A program made the translations under genes and the position numbers. Source: Azolla caroliniana (Eukaryota > Polypodiophyta). Taken from it: 64,000 bases of DNA. The notes beneath the pieces are model-generated. The model searched no databases. It was given only the letters and a program-made list of their open reading frames with translations, and had not been told where the DNA came from. The stretch's first letter is position 1. Each line of letters opens with the position of its first letter. This document shows positions 62,404 through 64,000 of this stretch, one piece after another. The stretch covers positions 15,996,001-16,060,000 of the forward strand of contig JBHGNT010000015.1 of NCBI GenBank assembly GCA_043228905.1, written 5' to 3'.

Positions 62404-64000
62404 AGACGGAGCCAGTCACGGGATAACCGAATCTGCAACTATTGCAAGAAACCCGGACACATCAAAGCCGACTGCCGCGCACTCAAGAACAAGAACAACA
62501 AGAAGAGTGGCCGGCATGAGGAGGTCAACTACGTCAGCTTCTCAGCTGATGTGCTACCAGACGACCCGAATATACTATCAATCGAAAATCCAGTCGGATC
62601 AGAAGTTCTACTCACGACTGAAGAGTCGAGCACATGGCTCTTAGATTCGGGCGCGTCATTTCACGTGACTCCTCATCGATCCCAATTTCGGCAATATACG
62701 ATCCGTCACTCCGACTCAGTTCGAGTCGGTAACTCGCAACACTGTGACATCATCGGAATCGGCACATTAGAGCTCAACCTTGCAGGTGGCTCTACACTTG
62801 TACTCCACGATGTCCGACATGTACCCGAGCTCTCAAGGCCATTGATCTCAGTCGGACAACTAGATGAAGACGGCATTCGTGCCGGTTTTTCTTCGGGAGG
62901 GTGGACACTCCACAGGGGGAACCTCCTGCTTGCTAGAGGACCCAAGATACACTCACTGTATCCGTTACATGTTACGCTCAGAGAGGGTAACCTGTTTTTG
63001 GTGGATATTCCTGTGTCATCACTATGGCACCGAAGATTAGGACACCTCAGCAAGGCCGACATCACGCACCTATCTAGAGCCGGATACATCCCCAAACTCT
63101 CCTTCTCCGACCATCAATTCTGCGAGCATTGCCAGTATGGCAAACAAGCAGCCGCGTCACACCCGACATCAGCACCAAGAGAAACGAGACCTCTTGATTT
63201 AGTCCATTCGGATGTCTGTGGCCCAATGCCGCATCAGTCTCTAGGCGGTGCCTCTTACTTCGTCACTTTTATTGACGATTCGACTCGAAAGGTGTGGGCT
63301 TATCCGATTCGCACCAAAGATCGGGTCTTCTCGATCTTCTCAGATTGGCTCGCTATGGTAGAAAATCAAACCGACCGAAAACTGAAATGCTTTCGGACAG
63401 ACAATGGGGGAGAGTTCAAATCCGAAGAATTCGTCAAATTCTGCCGACAACGCGGCATCCGACGTGAATTTACGGCACCACACAGCCCGGAGCAAAACGG
63501 GATTGCCGAACGCATGAATCGGACAATCCAAGAACGGATAGTTTCCATGCTCCAACACTCCGGACTGTCGGATGGCTTCTGGGCAGATGCTCTACTCACG
63601 GCAGTACACATAATCAATATGTCGCCAAGTAGACCTCTAGGACTTCAAATTCCTCAGGAACTATGGATCGGCAGTAAGCCGAATTACGACAAGCTGAGGA
63701 TCTTCGGATGCGAGGCGTACGCCCTTATTCCGAAAGATGATCGCCGAAAACTTGCACCTCGGTCCAGGAAATGCATTTTCCTTGGATATGGATCCGACGG
63801 CGAAATGGGATACCGACTCTGGGACCCCGAACGCAGGCAAATCGTTCGAAGTTCGGACGTTGTGTTCAACGAGTCGGCTATGAACCCATCAGTCGAAAAA
63901 CCGATCGAAGTCCGAAGGGTAACATTTTCTGATGTGCCGACCCTTCAAGAAGGCCCCGCTCTCAACACACGGTCAGCTTCACGGGTAGCTGAACCTTACA
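62404..64000 (+). pseudogene. C5 pol: zinc knuckle, protease, integrase (open to window edge)
   Basis: In the same frame as gag and apparently open to the window edge: knuckle CNYCKKPGHIKADC, protease WLLDSGASFHVTP, RRLGHLSKA, CEHCQYGKQ, integrase with HSDVCGPMPHQS, RTDNGGEF and PEQNGIAERMN, and the KCIFLGYGSDGEMGYRLWD block. Differences from C1 are few substitutions (for example H to P near 63012, G to D near 63059). Confidence 0.92.

Larger units (their letters stand above)
60892..64000 (+). mobile_element. C5: second copy of the C1 copia family, truncated by window
   Basis: 5' LTR, primer site, leader, gag and pol up to the integrase-RT linker, in the opposite orientation to C1. Sequence is very close to C1 throughout. 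CATGG (60887-60891) would be the left target duplication; the right side is outside the window. A nonsense codon in gag makes this copy defective unless it is read through. Confidence 0.95.

Overview
This window looks like a repeat-rich piece of a seed-plant (probably angiosperm) nuclear chromosome. It holds one ordinary multi-exon plant gene. Almost everything else is nested LTR retrotransposons of plant type: Ty1/copia elements with primer sites for initiator tRNA-Met, and several Ty3/gypsy lineages, one with a chromodomain-like integrase tail. I cannot name the species.

The host gene (18842-23556, minus strand) is a 12-exon copper amine oxidase. All introns are GT/AG, the reading frame is closed (763 aa), the topaquinone motif and three copper histidines are present, and the protein ends in SKL, a peroxisomal targeting signal. 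It is very similar to the Arabidopsis peroxisomal amine oxidase At2g42490 as I recall it.

Left flank: a decayed plus-strand Ty3 element E0 (1-3447), an unassigned stretch, and a segment with a tRNA-like module and an ATGCAT array (4264-4941). Next comes a Ty3 gag remnant split by C1 (5324-10787), a young, intact minus-strand copia with a 1337-aa polyprotein and a TATTG target duplication. Then follow a Ty3 protease fragment and three broken relatives of one copia family: C2a (plus), C2b and C2c (minus), up to about 18060.

Right flank: degraded Ty3 pieces (24691-26280), then a four-level nest. Old copia C6 (26896-47762, duplication AAGAA) contains copia C3 (28597-47580, AGAAA). C3 in turn contains Ty3 element G1 (30023-36030, CCGC) and Ty3 chromovirus-like element G2 (37243-44256, CCGTG). 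Copia C4 (48703-55433) follows, and carries a 955-bp LTR-like insertion S1 (50000-50954) with three tRNA-like modules. More Ty3 remnants and LTRs (55434-58735) and a decayed plus-strand copia (58736-60891) precede C5, a second copy of the C1 family that runs off the right edge.

LTR pairs compared by eye give a relative order of insertion: C1 has about 3 mismatches in 292 bp, G2 about 11 in 456, C4 about 21 in 435. Only C1 looks coding-competent in full. The most unusual features are the tRNA-like modules in S1 and its relative, conserved hairpins at the polypurine tract/LTR border of the C2-C4 family, a charged C-terminal tail after RNase H in that family, a perfect palindrome on the TATA box of C1/C5 LTRs, and a G2 polyprotein with eight in-frame stops but no frameshift.
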